From assembly GCA_934096585.1 (NCBI GenBank), contig CAKOMG010000003.1, positions 62,001 through 126,000 on the forward strand: a stretch of DNA of 64,000 bases, written 5' to 3'. This document shows positions 8,296 through 17,320 of the stretch, piece by piece (position 1 is the first letter of the stretch; every line of letters begins with the position of its first letter). Source of the stretch: an uncultured Bacilli bacterium (GTDB lineage Bacteria; Bacillota_I; Bacilli_A; ML615J-28; CAG-698). The notes beneath the pieces were generated by a model, which saw only the letters and a program-made list of their open reading frames with translations, had not been told where the DNA came from and searched no databases. A program made the position numbers and the translations under genes.

Positions 8296-9543
8296 TTATT
8301 CCATCCTTTCTAAATAATCTAAAGCATCTTGAAAAGTTTTGACACCTATAATTTGCATTTTAGGCTCTTTTAATTTATCATACATTGTTTTAGCACTTTC
8401 ATAATTATCACTTGGTACGAAAAACACATTTGCAAGATAAAGATTTGCGGTTACGACTTTTTGTTGTTCGCCACCAATAGTTGTGACAGCACCATCACGC
8501 GTGATTCCACCAGTACCCATAATTCTTAAGCCCTTAGTAATATCAGTAGAGGTAATAGCATTATAAACAGCTAAAGTTTGCATAAGACCACCACTAGGTC
8601 CAACTGATGAAGTTTTAGAAATATCAATTGAAGGATTAGCTTTTTCATAATCAATATCAAAATATGAGAAACTACAATCTTTAATAGTATAAAGAAGTTT
8701 ATTAGTATCCTCCTTTTTTAAAATTTTATGTGTAAGCAAATAAAATTCCATTCTTCTACTTGGAGTCACTTCTACTTCAGTTCCATTTCTAAGAACAGTA
8801 AATTTTTTATCACTATTATCTTTATAAATTGATTCAATAACATCCATTGTTAACGTAATATTTTCTTCAATTTTTTTGTTATTCTCATCATATAAATCAA
8901 ATCGTTTTTCATCATATAATGAAGTAATTGATTTACCTTCATATAAAACATTATTTAAATCTTCTTTTAAATAATTTAATAAATCTAACTCACTACTTAC
9001 AACTTTTCCATCAAATTTTGTTACTATATCACCATTTTTAAAGTCAGTCGACGAAGTTTTGTAAAGATTTGAAGGAATATGAATTAAATACTCCCCTTTA
9101 TAGCGATAATCTAGAGTAACATCAATGCCTTTAGATTTTGCAGTATTATAAGCTAATATAATGGAATCTTGAATACTTTGACTCTTATATCCAACATTAG
9201 AAAGATAATCTTCGTTTTCAGTATAAATTTGGTATGTGGTTGATTCTCCAATGTTAATATCTATAAAATCATTATTCTTTCTTAAGAAATATTCTAATAA
9301 AGATACTTTATTTTCAGTAAATACAGATACTGTATAAATTGATCCTTGCGTATTATCAGAATTAATATGTACAACATTGTTTACTCTTGTAACAGTACCT
9401 GGTGTTGTTGAATCCACTTTGATGGTTATCAGACAAATACATAAAACGCCAATATAAATAATAGTTAAAAATACTAATAATATCTTTTTCCATATAGGAT
9501 AACTTTTAATTTTATCCCAAATACTTTTTAAATATTTAATCAT
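8296..9543 (-). CDS. Membrane-anchored PDZ-Lon serine protease (SepM/YlbL-like)
   Basis: Extracytoplasmic protease with the SepM/YlbL layout: a cytoplasmic N-terminus, one membrane helix at about 20-41, a region containing a PDZ domain (around FKNGDIVTKFDGK, residues 168-180), and a C-terminal Lon-type proteolytic domain. The Ser-Lys dyad is visible as S317 in GPSGGLM and K362 in GGEQQK. SepM in streptococci trims a competence pheromone and YlbL in Bacillus is implicated in removing a DNA-damage checkpoint protein; the substrate here is unknown. It overlaps comEB by 8 bp. Length (415) exceeds the usual 340-350 because of an insertion around 200-285. Confidence 0.87.
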   Translation of the reverse strand: MIKYLKSIWDKIKSYPIWKKILLVFLTIIYIGVLCICLITIKVDSTTPGTVTRVNNVVHINSDNTQGSIYTVSVFTENKVSLLEYFLRKNNDFIDINIGESTTYQIYTENEDYLSNVGYKSQSIQDSIILAYNTAKSKGIDVTLDYRYKGEYLIHIPSNLYKTSSTDFKNGDIVTKFDGKVVSSELDLLNYLKEDLNNVLYEGKSITSLYDEKRFDLYDENNKKIEENITLTMDVIESIYKDNSDKKFTVLRNGTEVEVTPSRRMEFYLLTHKILKKEDTNKLLYTIKDCSFSYFDIDYEKANPSIDISKTSSVGPSGGLMQTLAVYNAITSTDITKGLRIMGTGGITRDGAVTTIGGEQQKVVTANLYLANVFFVPSDNYESAKTMYDKLKEPKMQIIGVKTFQDALDYLERME

Positions 9544-10021
9544 TTTTTACACCATTTAATACTATAGATATTTCAGGCATTTTACGATATTTTACATTTG
9601 CAGCATCAAGCATTATTTTAGATGCTTTATCACTATCAGTGCCATTATATTTATCACACATATAAACTATTTCTTTGATTCCACTTTGAATAATTAATTT
9701 AGCACATTCATGACATGGAAACAGAGTTACATATATTGTACAATTGTCCAATGGACATGTTGCATTTAATATTGCATTAGGTTCAGCATGAACAACATAA
9801 GGATATTTATTATTTAAAAAATTATCATCATTGCGATTATCCCAAGGAAATAATTCATCTTTACAACCATATGGCAACCCATTATATCCGATACCAACTA
9901 TTCTTTTTTTGGGATTAACAATACAAGCACCAACAGTTGTATTTGGATCTTTACTTCTTTTTGCGGAAAGCAAAGCTACACCCATAAAATATTCATCCCA
10001 AGATATGTAATTTTTATTCAT
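9536..10021 (-). CDS. comEB: dCMP deaminase (ComEB family)
   Basis: Zinc-dependent cytidine/deoxycytidylate deaminase. Zinc ligands and the catalytic glutamate are visible as HAE at 78-80 and PCHEC at 102-106; residues 26-47 form the nucleotide-binding strand region. The usual role is conversion of dCMP to dUMP for dTMP synthesis. Its historical name refers to the Bacillus comE operon, but competence genes are not seen nearby. AGGAGG precedes the ATG. First gene of a five-gene run to rluD. Confidence 0.92.
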   Translation of the reverse strand: MNKNYISWDEYFMGVALLSAKRSKDPNTTVGACIVNPKKRIVGIGYNGLPYGCKDELFPWDNRNDDNFLNNKYPYVVHAEPNAILNATCPLDNCTIYVTLFPCHECAKLIIQSGIKEIVYMCDKYNGTDSDKASKIMLDAANVKYRKMPEISIVLNGVKND

Positions 10022-10056
10022 AAAACCTCCTGTTTATTTTTCAATTTAATGCGTCT

Positions 10057-10062
10057 ATTATA
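10057..10062 (-). promoter_or_regulatory. Possible -10 element of the comEB operon
   Basis: TATAAT on the minus strand lies 36 bp before the comEB ATG, between that gene and the upstream terminator. No convincing -35 hexamer is seen at 17 bp. Confidence 0.35.
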
Positions 10063-10092
10063 AAATATAAGCCTTAAAATTGGCTTATATTT
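10059..10092 (-). terminator. Terminator of the hisS-aspS-tcdA operon
   Basis: An 11-bp perfect stem (10063-10073 with 10082-10092, 8-nt loop) overlaps the tcdA stop codon; the U-tract is short (four). Confidence 0.65.
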
Positions 10093-10738
10093 GCGTTAAT
10101 CTTTTTAAAACATAATCTGCAATTTTCAGCCCAAAAGTGGCTACAACAGGCATATAAGACCCTAATTTTTCACAATTTGAACATTCGGTAGATGAAGCAA
10201 CTTTAAATTTTTTGTTTTTGAAATTTAATCTAATTTTTTTTGCTAAAGGATCATATGATGTCTTTTCAATACTAGTTATTACTACTTTTGATGGGTCTAA
10301 TTTCTTCGCAGCACCCATAGAACTAATGAATTTAACTTTTCTTTTTAAACATTCATTAATTAACAAACATTTACTATCAAATGAATCAATAGCATCAATT
10401 AAATAGTCAATTTTAAAATTAAACACATCCATATTTTCATTATTAAAAAAACTTTTTATTTTAATAACATTAATATTTGGGTTTATTTCTTTTAGCATTG
10501 TTTCTAAAACATCTACTTTATACATACCTAAAGTTTTATAACTAGCAACAACTTGTCTATTAATGTTACTTTCTTCTACTTTGTCGAAATCCTGTATTAT
10601 TATGTTATTTATTCCACATCTCGCTAAAGTAATAGCACATATACCACCAACTCCTCCAATGCCTATAACAGCAACTGTAGAGTTATGAAGTTTATTTATA
10701 CGATCATCCCCAAATAAAGGTATTAATCTTTCTTCCAT
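10085..10738 (-). CDS. tcdA: ThiF/E1-like protein, probable tRNA t6A dehydratase (TcdA/CsdL)
   Basis: An E1-like adenylating enzyme. The nucleotide-binding loop GIGGVGG (26-32) and the NINRQ motif are clear, and SSMGAAKKLDPSKV matches the segment typical of TcdA, which cyclises N6-threonylcarbamoyladenosine on tRNAs. C-terminal cysteines are in TECSNCEK. At 217 residues it is shorter than most TcdA proteins (about 250). It starts 1 bp after aspS. Linkage to two aminoacyl-tRNA synthetase genes supports a tRNA role; in some Firmicutes the homologue also follows aspS. Confidence 0.84.
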   Translation of the reverse strand: MEERLIPLFGDDRINKLHNSTVAVIGIGGVGGICAITLARCGINNIIIQDFDKVEESNINRQVVASYKTLGMYKVDVLETMLKEINPNINVIKIKSFFNNENMDVFNFKIDYLIDAIDSFDSKCLLINECLKRKVKFISSMGAAKKLDPSKVVITSIEKTSYDPLAKKIRLNFKNKKFKVASSTECSNCEKLGSYMPVVATFGLKIADYVLKRLTQI

Positions 10739-10739
10739 T

Positions 10740-12506
10740 TTATTTCTCTACTTGAGTAAATTTAATCTTCAATTCATTTAATTGATAATCGTCAATTTTA
10801 GATGGAGCTTCACTCATTGGACATATTGCGTTAGCAGTTTTAGGAAATGCTATTACATCTCTGATTGATGGTGAGTGAGTTAATAGCATTGCAAGTCTAT
10901 CTAATCCTAATGCCATTCCACCATGAGGAGGTGTACCGTATTTAAATGCTTCTAAGAAGAATCCGAATTTTTCTTTTGCTTCTTCATCACTTAGGCCAAT
11001 TGCTTTAAACATATCTTTTTGAACTTGTTGTTCATGAATTCTAATAGATCCGCTACCAAGCTCAAAGCCATTTAATACAACGTCATAGCATTTAGAGTAG
11101 CAATGTGCAGGATCAGTTAATAATTTATCTTTCCATTCATCTTTTGGCATTGTAAATGGATGATGTGCAGCAACATATCTATTTTCTTCTTCACTCCATT
11201 CAAATGATGGCCAATCAACAATCCATAATAAGTTATATTTATTTTCATCGATTAAGCCTAAATCTTTACCAAAGAAGTTACGTAAATAAGATAGCGATGC
11301 ATTAACGACATCCTTTTTATCGGCCACAAACAATACTAAGTCATTTGCTTCTAAATTTATTTTTTCTTTGAATTTATTTAATACTTCCGGAGTTATAAAT
11401 TTACTAATACCACCACTTACATTTTCTCCATCATACTTAAACCATGCAAGGCCCTTAGCTTTAAATTTTTTAATTTGTTCTGCGAATTCATCAATATGTT
11501 TACGTGAATATTTTAAAGCTCCAGATTTAACGTTAATGCATTTAACAACTCCACCATTTTTAATGCTATCATTAAATACAGAAAAATCCATCAAACCGAC
11601 AATGTCATTAACAGTTTTTAATTCTAAACCGAATCTAGTATCTGGCTTATCATTACCATAGCGTTCCATTGAATCATCAAATCTAAGTCTTGGAAATGGA
11701 GTTGGAATATCAATATTCATAACATCTTTAAAAATTGTCTTTAACATAAACTCAATAACATTATGAACATCTTCTTCATCAACAAAGCTCATTTCTAAAT
11801 CTATTTGCGTAAATTCCATTTGACGATCAGCTCTTAAATCTTCATCACGGAAACATCTAGCTATTTGATAATATCTTTCAAAACCAGAAATCATTAAAAG
11901 TTGTTTAAAAATTTGAGGTGATTGAGGCAAAGCATAGAATTTCCCAGGATGAATTCTTGATGGTACAACATAATCACGAGCACCCTCAGGAGTAGATTTA
12001 CCGAACATTGGCGTTTCAATTTCGATGAAATCTAATGATTCTAGGGCCTTACGAGCTGCTTTACAAATGTTATGTCTTAAAATAAGATTATGTTGCATAA
12101 CAGGACGTCTCAAGTCCAAATAACGATATTTCATTCTAACGTCTTCTAATGCATCTGTTTTATCCGCAATAATTAATGGCGTTTGGTTCGCTTCGCTTAG
12201 CACTACACAATCATTTAGTTCTACTTCAATATCTCCTGTTGGAATATTCGCGTTTTTACTTTCTCTTTCTAAAACTTTACCTGTTACATTTAAAACATAT
12301 TCATTTTTGACGTTTTTAACTATATCATAACAACTATTTTCAGGTTTACAAACTAATTGTGTAATACCATATCTATCTCTTAAATCAATAAATAAAAGTC
12401 CACCTAAATTTCTAATTTTGCTAACCCAACCAACTAGGCTGACAACTTCATTAACATTATTCAATCGTAATTCATTATTTTTATGAGTTCTTTTATATTC
12501 TGCCAT
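10740..12506 (-). CDS. aspS: Aspartyl-tRNA synthetase
   Basis: Class II synthetase of normal bacterial length (588). Order of parts: OB-fold anticodon-binding domain (about 1-100), catalytic core with motif 2 (FRDEDLRADRQMEFTQ), a GAD insertion typical of bacterial AspRS at about 285-410, and motif 3 GMALGLDRL at 530-538. Whether it discriminates tRNA-Asp from tRNA-Asn cannot be told here. It lies 2 bp after hisS and is under the same T-box leader. Confidence 0.96.
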   Translation of the reverse strand: MAEYKRTHKNNELRLNNVNEVVSLVGWVSKIRNLGGLLFIDLRDRYGITQLVCKPENSCYDIVKNVKNEYVLNVTGKVLERESKNANIPTGDIEVELNDCVVLSEANQTPLIIADKTDALEDVRMKYRYLDLRRPVMQHNLILRHNICKAARKALESLDFIEIETPMFGKSTPEGARDYVVPSRIHPGKFYALPQSPQIFKQLLMISGFERYYQIARCFRDEDLRADRQMEFTQIDLEMSFVDEEDVHNVIEFMLKTIFKDVMNIDIPTPFPRLRFDDSMERYGNDKPDTRFGLELKTVNDIVGLMDFSVFNDSIKNGGVVKCINVKSGALKYSRKHIDEFAEQIKKFKAKGLAWFKYDGENVSGGISKFITPEVLNKFKEKINLEANDLVLFVADKKDVVNASLSYLRNFFGKDLGLIDENKYNLLWIVDWPSFEWSEEENRYVAAHHPFTMPKDEWKDKLLTDPAHCYSKCYDVVLNGFELGSGSIRIHEQQVQKDMFKAIGLSDEEAKEKFGFFLEAFKYGTPPHGGMALGLDRLAMLLTHSPSIRDVIAFPKTANAICPMSEAPSKIDDYQLNELKIKFTQVEK

Positions 12507-12508
12507 TT

Positions 12509-13801
12509 TTATTCACCTCTATTATTTTTTAAATAAGAAATTAAATCTTCTTTTTTAACATTTTTTTGAACTTTTGTATCTGAATTTTTAACTGTATATA
12601 TTCCATTTAATCTTTCTGTTTCACCAATAATTATGATGTATTTAGGGTTTACTTTATCACAAAGTTTAAATTGTGGTTTCATAGAAATATTTTTATAATC
12701 CATTTCAATTATCAAATCATTGTCTCTTAAAACTGATGCAAGTTTCATAGCTTCAATTTTCGATTCTTTATCTAATCCCATTATTACAGCATCAACTCTA
12801 GGGAATATATCATTAAATAATCCTTGATTTTCCATGACTGCAATTAGTCTGTCAACACCTATTGCATATCCCATTCCAGAGACATCAATTCCTACCATAG
12901 ACTTAATCATATCGGCATATCTTCCGCCTCCACCTAAAGCTAATCCATTTAATTCATCATTACTTTCAATTATAAATTCGAAAACAGTATCTGTATAATA
13001 GTCAAGCCCACGAACTAAATTGTGATCCACAATAAATGGAACATCAAAGCCAGATAAAATATTAATTACTTCTTTAAAGTAGTTTTCTGCTTCTTCAGTT
13101 AAATAATCATTAATTTTAGGAGCATTTTGAATTACATTAACACCATTAACAATTGTTTTGGCATCAGCCTTACAATCTAGTATACGCATAGGATTTGTAT
13201 TTAATCGACGCTTACAATCATCACACATATTTTCAACATACTCATTAAAATATAGTTTTAAAGCTTCTGAATAATGTTTACGAGATTCAAAATTACCTAT
13301 TGAATTGATTTTTAATTTAATATTTTTAATGCCAAGCTTTTTAAAAATTGCATAAGCAGATAAAATAATTTCACAATCTAACAGTGGAGTTCCTTCACCA
13401 TATACTTCTACACCAAATTGTCTAAATTCACGATATCTTCCAGCCTGAGGTTGTTCATATCTAAACATTGGACCAAAATAATACAATTTTGTTAGTGGTA
13501 AAGGCGAAGCATACATCTTATTTTCAATAAAACATCTTGCAACTGAAGCTGTTCCCTCAGGACGCAATGTTATACTTCGATTGCTTTTATCCTTAAAAGT
13601 GTACATTTCTTTATTTACAACATCACTATCTTCACCAACATTTTTTACAAATACATCTGTATTCTCAAAAATAGGTGTTACAATTTCGCTAATATTATAT
13701 GTTTTTGCTACTTCTTTACAAACATTTTCAATATAAGTAAGTTTAATACTTTTATCTCCAAAAAAATCTCTTGTTCCTTTAATCTTTTGATAATTAGCCA
13801 T
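12509..13801 (-). CDS. hisS: Histidyl-tRNA synthetase
   Basis: Class II synthetase of 430 residues. Motif 2 appears as RYEQPQAGRYREF (114-126) and the histidine-specific loop as RGLDYYT (264-270); the C-terminal anticodon domain is complete. A CxxC-type cysteine set (MCDDCKRR and ILDCK) is seen in the insertion around 190-210, as in other Gram-positive HisRS. GGAGG precedes the ATG, which follows a T-box leader. hisS-aspS order is as in Bacillus. Confidence 0.96.
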   Translation of the reverse strand: MANYQKIKGTRDFFGDKSIKLTYIENVCKEVAKTYNISEIVTPIFENTDVFVKNVGEDSDVVNKEMYTFKDKSNRSITLRPEGTASVARCFIENKMYASPLPLTKLYYFGPMFRYEQPQAGRYREFRQFGVEVYGEGTPLLDCEIILSAYAIFKKLGIKNIKLKINSIGNFESRKHYSEALKLYFNEYVENMCDDCKRRLNTNPMRILDCKADAKTIVNGVNVIQNAPKINDYLTEEAENYFKEVINILSGFDVPFIVDHNLVRGLDYYTDTVFEFIIESNDELNGLALGGGGRYADMIKSMVGIDVSGMGYAIGVDRLIAVMENQGLFNDIFPRVDAVIMGLDKESKIEAMKLASVLRDNDLIIEMDYKNISMKPQFKLCDKVNPKYIIIIGETERLNGIYTVKNSDTKVQKNVKKEDLISYLKNNRGE

Positions 13802-14064
13802 AATTCCTCCAAATAAATACTAAATTATAAAAAAAGGCCTTATTAACAATTTAAAAAATAAATTGATAGTAAGGACGAATATTTCCGCGGTGCCACCTTA
13901 ACTTCCCATAACATGGACTCTTTAATTATTGTTAACGCCAACATACGCCATTAAGGAAGCTAATAAGTGTCTTTCTTTATTTCTATATAAAATGTTTCAC
14001 CAAACCATTTCTCTCTAAAATATAAAAATAAATACTCTTCTTATATCATTGCAGTATAATAATT
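13802..14064 (-). promoter_or_regulatory. T-box riboswitch leader of hisS-aspS-tcdA
   Basis: The roughly 260-nt leader carries the T-box core AAGGTGGCACCGCG (within 13885-13899 on the opposite strand), a Stem I distal part with GAGAG and GGTGAAA, and a terminator just before hisS. The specifier region reads GACAC (13967-13971): GAC for Asp and CAC for His overlap. The variable base of the T-box bulge (UGGN) is C, which pairs with discriminator G73 of tRNA-Asp rather than C73 of tRNA-His. Uncharged tRNA should stabilise the antiterminator and turn on the operon. Confidence 0.92.
13829..13874 (-). terminator. T-box regulated terminator
   Basis: The hairpin (13838-13853 with 13859-13874, with a few mismatches) ends in a 7-U tract at 13829-13835 and is mutually exclusive with the T-box antiterminator. 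Confidence 0.85.
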
Positions 14065-14070
14065 AATTAT

Positions 14071-14099
14071 ATTATAAACCTTTTTTGTTAAAAAGTAAA
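14071..14099 (-). promoter_or_regulatory. Promoter of the T-box operon
   Basis: TTTACT (14094-14099), 17 bp, TATAAT (14071-14076) on the minus strand; predicted start about 14064, giving a leader of normal T-box length. Confidence 0.55.
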
Positions 14100-14121
14100 T
14101 ACTTTTTAATTTTGAAACCAT

Positions 14122-14883
14122 TTACTCATCCTTCTTTTTCACTAATAAAAATACACCTATAGGAATTATGCAATTAATTAATAGAGCAATCATAGGCGAA
14201 TAAACATACTCATGCGTAAACACAGAAAGCCACATATGTGGATAAAACAAAGGGAATAACTCTTCAAGCATAGTATTATTTTGCAAATTATGAAAAATCA
14301 AGAATATTAATGAGTAAAACGGAATCGTGATAATAAATTTTACAAAATACATCTTATAATCAAACAATAAATCTTTATCAGCTAATCCAAATAAAATAAT
14401 TGTTTTCAATATTACAAAGATTACTCCTGCTAAAATACTCTTAACCATAAAATCAGTAATAAAATCTGGCAAAATAGTGTAAAGAAAAATTCCCAAAAAT
14501 AAGTGAATAAACAGAGTCAATATAATCGATGAGAAAGTAAGAGCAGGAATTGAAAACACAAAACTTATTGATTTATAAACAGATGAGATACAATGACCAA
14601 CTTTAGAAAAAAAGTTTGTTAAACTATTTATAAAAACTTTAGAAAAAGAATTATTTTTTTTCTTTTTTATGACTGCTAAATTGTGAAGTGCTTCATGATA
14701 TATTGAAATAGCAAAATTTGTTTCTAAAAGCTTTAATTTTGTATTTTCAAATACTTTTAAAACTTCTTCCCAACTTTCATCATCATAATCTTCTTTTTTA
14801 TAATTGTCATTGAAATCAGTAATAAATTTTTGTTGCAACTCTTCATTACTCAATTCAAATAAATTTTTAGTTTCCATATTCAA
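14122..14883 (-). CDS. Hypothetical membrane protein (about 4 helices)
   Basis: I do not recognise a family. The first 75 residues are soluble, acidic and probably helical (two stretches rich in Glu, Asp and Lys), then a Lys-rich patch KKKK, then four or five hydrophobic segments at about 108-137, 148-168, 180-198 and 230-248. There is no catalytic motif. It starts 1 bp after the cvfB stop with a TAGG ribosome site, so it is probably the last gene of dinB-cvfB-orf253. An AT-only palindrome follows it, without a good U-tract. Confidence 0.6.
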   Translation of the reverse strand: MNMETKNLFELSNEELQQKFITDFNDNYKKEDYDDESWEEVLKVFENTKLKLLETNFAISIYHEALHNLAVIKKKKNNSFSKVFINSLTNFFSKVGHCISSVYKSISFVFSIPALTFSSIILTLFIHLFLGIFLYTILPDFITDFMVKSILAGVIFVILKTIILFGLADKDLLFDYKMYFVKFIITIPFYSLIFLIFHNLQNNTMLEELFPLFYPHMWLSVFTHEYVYSPMIALLINCIIPIGVFLLVKKKDE

Positions 14884-14884
14884 C

Positions 14885-15736
14885 CTACTTTAAGTATTTT
14901 GTTAAAAGAATGCGAGTATCTTCTATTATAATTTTCTTTTCTTTGTATAAAGAACCAATAGCTCTCTTAAATGCACTTTTACTCATTTTAAATACTCTTT
15001 CTATTGTGTTTGGATCAGTATTTTCTGAAAAAGGGATGACACCAAAATGATTATCTAAATAATTTAATATAAAATTTTTATCATCTTCCAAAACCAACTC
15101 TTTTTGTTCAATTGTTGTTGCTGAGTATTCATTTTCACTAGCTCTAGTATCATTAATAATTCTAGCTTCAATATACTCACCAACACGATAATTCTTTTTC
15201 AAATTAGATGAATGAACAAAGATAATATTGTAATTCTCGTCTACAAAATTTAATCCATCATCTGTGATGCGATAAACATATCCGTTAACTTTATCTTTAT
15301 TTTTCAATTTTATATTTGTTTGCATTAATACAATATCATTTTTTGTTAATAATTTAATATATAAACAATTGTTTTTGATACGGATTTTACATAGTACTTT
15401 ATCACCAACATTTGGCATTATTTTTCGAGGCAAATCATCTGATGATAGCAATAAATCTCTACTTATGCCAATATTAACATATGCACCTGTTTCTGTCCTA
15501 TTAACAACTTCACATAAGCCACCTTTTTCAATAGTAATATAAGGCATAAAACATGTAGCTGCAATACGATGTTGTTTATCAGAATAAAGGAATGCTGTTA
15601 TGATATCTCCATCTTTAAATCTTTGATGATTGCATTCATTGTGATGCAAAAAATATTCACCATCTGCATCACTTATAGTATATCCTAATTTTGTTTCTCT
15701 TTCAACTTTATACTTTGATATAAGCCCTAATTTCAT
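14885..15736 (-). CDS. cvfB: S1-like RNA-binding protein CvfB/YitL
   Basis: The protein matches CvfB of staphylococci. Residues 1-210 hold consecutive S1-like OB domains (for example GAYVNIGISRDLLLS, typical of an S1 fold), and residues 220-283 a winged-helix domain with FKMSKSAFKRAIGSLY. CvfB binds RNA and affects virulence-gene expression in Staphylococcus; the target here is unknown. The ribosome site AAAGGA precedes the ATG. Length (283) is normal. Confidence 0.9.
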   Translation of the reverse strand: MKLGLISKYKVERETKLGYTISDADGEYFLHHNECNHQRFKDGDIITAFLYSDKQHRIAATCFMPYITIEKGGLCEVVNRTETGAYVNIGISRDLLLSSDDLPRKIMPNVGDKVLCKIRIKNNCLYIKLLTKNDIVLMQTNIKLKNKDKVNGYVYRITDDGLNFVDENYNIIFVHSSNLKKNYRVGEYIEARIINDTRASENEYSATTIEQKELVLEDDKNFILNYLDNHFGVIPFSENTDPNTIERVFKMSKSAFKRAIGSLYKEKKIIIEDTRILLTKYLK

Positions 15737-15748
15737 ATTTTATTCCTT

Positions 15749-16945
15749 TCATTTTTTTAGTTTATTAATACCTATATTAATAATATCACTACCTAATGTA
15801 TTATTTATTTTTCCAAGTAGTTTATGTATATCATTTTCTTTTTCTATTTTATCCAAGTCATCAAACAAGGAATACTGTTTTACTTCTTCAGTTTTTTTAA
15901 TCAGCCTGTTAGCAAATACTCCAACTAATCTAATAGGCGTGTCATCATAATATTCATCAAATAATTCATTAATTACACTGTACATTTCAATATTATCGTT
16001 TATTGGGGCTGATAAACCTTTGCTTCTATTTACAGTTTTAAAAGTGTTATACTTAAGTTGCAAGCCTATTGTATAAGCTTTTAATCCATCTTTTTCTAGT
16101 CGATAACTTACAGAATTAGTTAAAATTTTCAATGTATCTTTAATTGTTTTCAAATCTATTTCATCAAAATCAAAAGTATGGGAATTGCTTATTGATTCAC
16201 TATCTTCTTCAACATCATAAATTACTGGAGTATTATCAATACCCATGCTTTTTTCTTTTAAATATTCAGTCATTGCTTTACCAACTGTTTTATTTAGCAA
16301 TTCAATATTTTTATAATTAGCAACATCACCAATAGTATTAATACCTATTTCTTTCAATCTAGGTGCTGTTTTCTTACCAACACCCATCATATCATCAATA
16401 GGTAATGGCCATAGCATTTCAGGAATTTCACGTTTACGTAAAACCGTAATTCCTAAAGGCTTTTTCATATCAGATGCCATTTTTGCTAAAAACTTATTAG
16501 GAGCAATACCAATACTGCAAGGTAAATGAAATTTTGACATCAAAGTCTGTTGAATTGTTTTTGCAAGTTCTAATGCATTAACTTTTTGACATACTTCTGT
16601 TACATCTAAAAATCCTTCATCAATACTCATGGGTTCAACTTTATTTGTTATCGTATTTAAATATTCAAAAAATTGTTTTGAATAATAAGCATATAAATTG
16701 TAATGAGGTTCAAGAATAATAACCTGTGGGCATAATTTTATTGCATCTTTAACTAACATTGTCGTATAAATACCATATTTTCTAGCCTCATAAGTAGCAG
16801 TTAAAATAATACTTTTACGAAAGGCATCATCTCTAGCAATAATTAGTGGTTTATCTTTTAAAGATGGATTTTCCGCAATTTCACATGAAGCAAAAAAACA
16901 GTTCATGTCAATATGAAAAATTATTCGATAAGATACATTATTCAT
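15749..16945 (-). CDS. dinB: DNA polymerase IV (Y family)
   Basis: Translesion polymerase. Counting from the chosen start, the palm acidic residues are D13 in FHIDMNCFFAS and D109-E110 in SIDEGFLD; finger, thumb and little-finger domains follow, ending near residue 398. An ATG five codons upstream (16960) is in frame, but the -10 element ends at 16972 and transcription should start at about 16965, and AAGG lies 8 bases before the ATG at 16945, so that is the better start. No C-terminal QLSLF-type clamp motif stands at the very end; QYSLFDD at about 356-362 (EVKQYSLFDDLDK) is a good candidate. First gene of a three-gene run. Confidence 0.92.
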   Translation of the reverse strand: MNNVSYRIIFHIDMNCFFASCEIAENPSLKDKPLIIARDDAFRKSIILTATYEARKYGIYTTMLVKDAIKLCPQVIILEPHYNLYAYYSKQFFEYLNTITNKVEPMSIDEGFLDVTEVCQKVNALELAKTIQQTLMSKFHLPCSIGIAPNKFLAKMASDMKKPLGITVLRKREIPEMLWPLPIDDMMGVGKKTAPRLKEIGINTIGDVANYKNIELLNKTVGKAMTEYLKEKSMGIDNTPVIYDVEEDSESISNSHTFDFDEIDLKTIKDTLKILTNSVSYRLEKDGLKAYTIGLQLKYNTFKTVNRSKGLSAPINDNIEMYSVINELFDEYYDDTPIRLVGVFANRLIKKTEEVKQYSLFDDLDKIEKENDIHKLLGKINNTLGSDIINIGINKLKK

Positions 16946-16971
16946 AGTTTTAACCTTCATTATCTATATTT

Positions 16972-17000
16972 ATTATAACATAGTATTAAACTAAAATCAA
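16972..17000 (-). promoter_or_regulatory. Promoter of dinB (extended -10)
   Basis: TTGATT (16995-17000), 17-bp spacer, TGTTATAAT with TATAAT at 16972-16977. Same architecture as the ntdP promoter. No obvious LexA/DinR box was seen around it. Confidence 0.7.
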
Positions 17001-17061
17001 ACATAATAAATATATCATTTTAAAATATTTTTAAATTTTTGTTTATTTTTTTTATAATCTA

Positions 17062-17070
17062 TGATATAAT
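17062..17070 (+). promoter_or_regulatory. Extended -10 of the 64-residue membrane protein gene
   Basis: TGATATAAT, with transcription expected near 17077 and the GAGGTG ribosome site at 17087-17092. The -35 is T-rich and not distinctive. Confidence 0.55.
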
Positions 17071-17097
17071 AGAGCTAATGATTACTGAGGTGTATTT

Positions 17098-17292
17098 ATG
17101 GCAAAAAAAGATAATGAAAAAAAACCTTTAATAGTTACGAAACGCAAAATGGATAACTCTGTAGAAGTTCAATTAACAAAAAGTCCTTCAAAAACTCTTT
17201 TTGGTAAAATTGTAGCATGGGCCATTTGCATTTTAACATTATGTGTCCCTCTAGCAGGTTTAATTTATTTATTTGTTATGGCTGCAAAATAA
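17098..17292 (+). CDS. Small single-pass membrane protein, unknown
   Basis: A 64-residue protein with a basic N-terminal 33 residues (11 Lys/Arg) and a single hydrophobic helix at about 38-61. It has its own promoter, a GAGGTG ribosome site five bases before ATG, and its own terminator, so it is a real monocistronic gene. The Lys-rich N-terminus should be cytoplasmic. I cannot name a function. Confidence 0.75.
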   Translation: MAKKDNEKKPLIVTKRKMDNSVEVQLTKSPSKTLFGKIVAWAICILTLCVPLAGLIYLFVMAAK

Positions 17293-17320
17293 AAACTATT
17301 GTTTAAGCAATAGTTTTTTT
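17292..17320. terminator. Bidirectional terminator between orf64 and spoIVB
   Basis: A 10-bp stem (17292-17301 with 17308-17317) has T-tracts on both strands and overlaps the ends of the two convergent genes. Confidence 0.85.

Noticed and set aside
14088..14109. Terminator after the 253-residue membrane protein
   Set aside because: A perfect AT-only palindrome, but on the minus strand it is followed by C and A, not by U; it also overlaps the T-box promoter -35 region.
16961..17000. LexA/DinR operator for dinB
   Set aside because: No GAAC-N4-GTTC-type box is present near the promoter.
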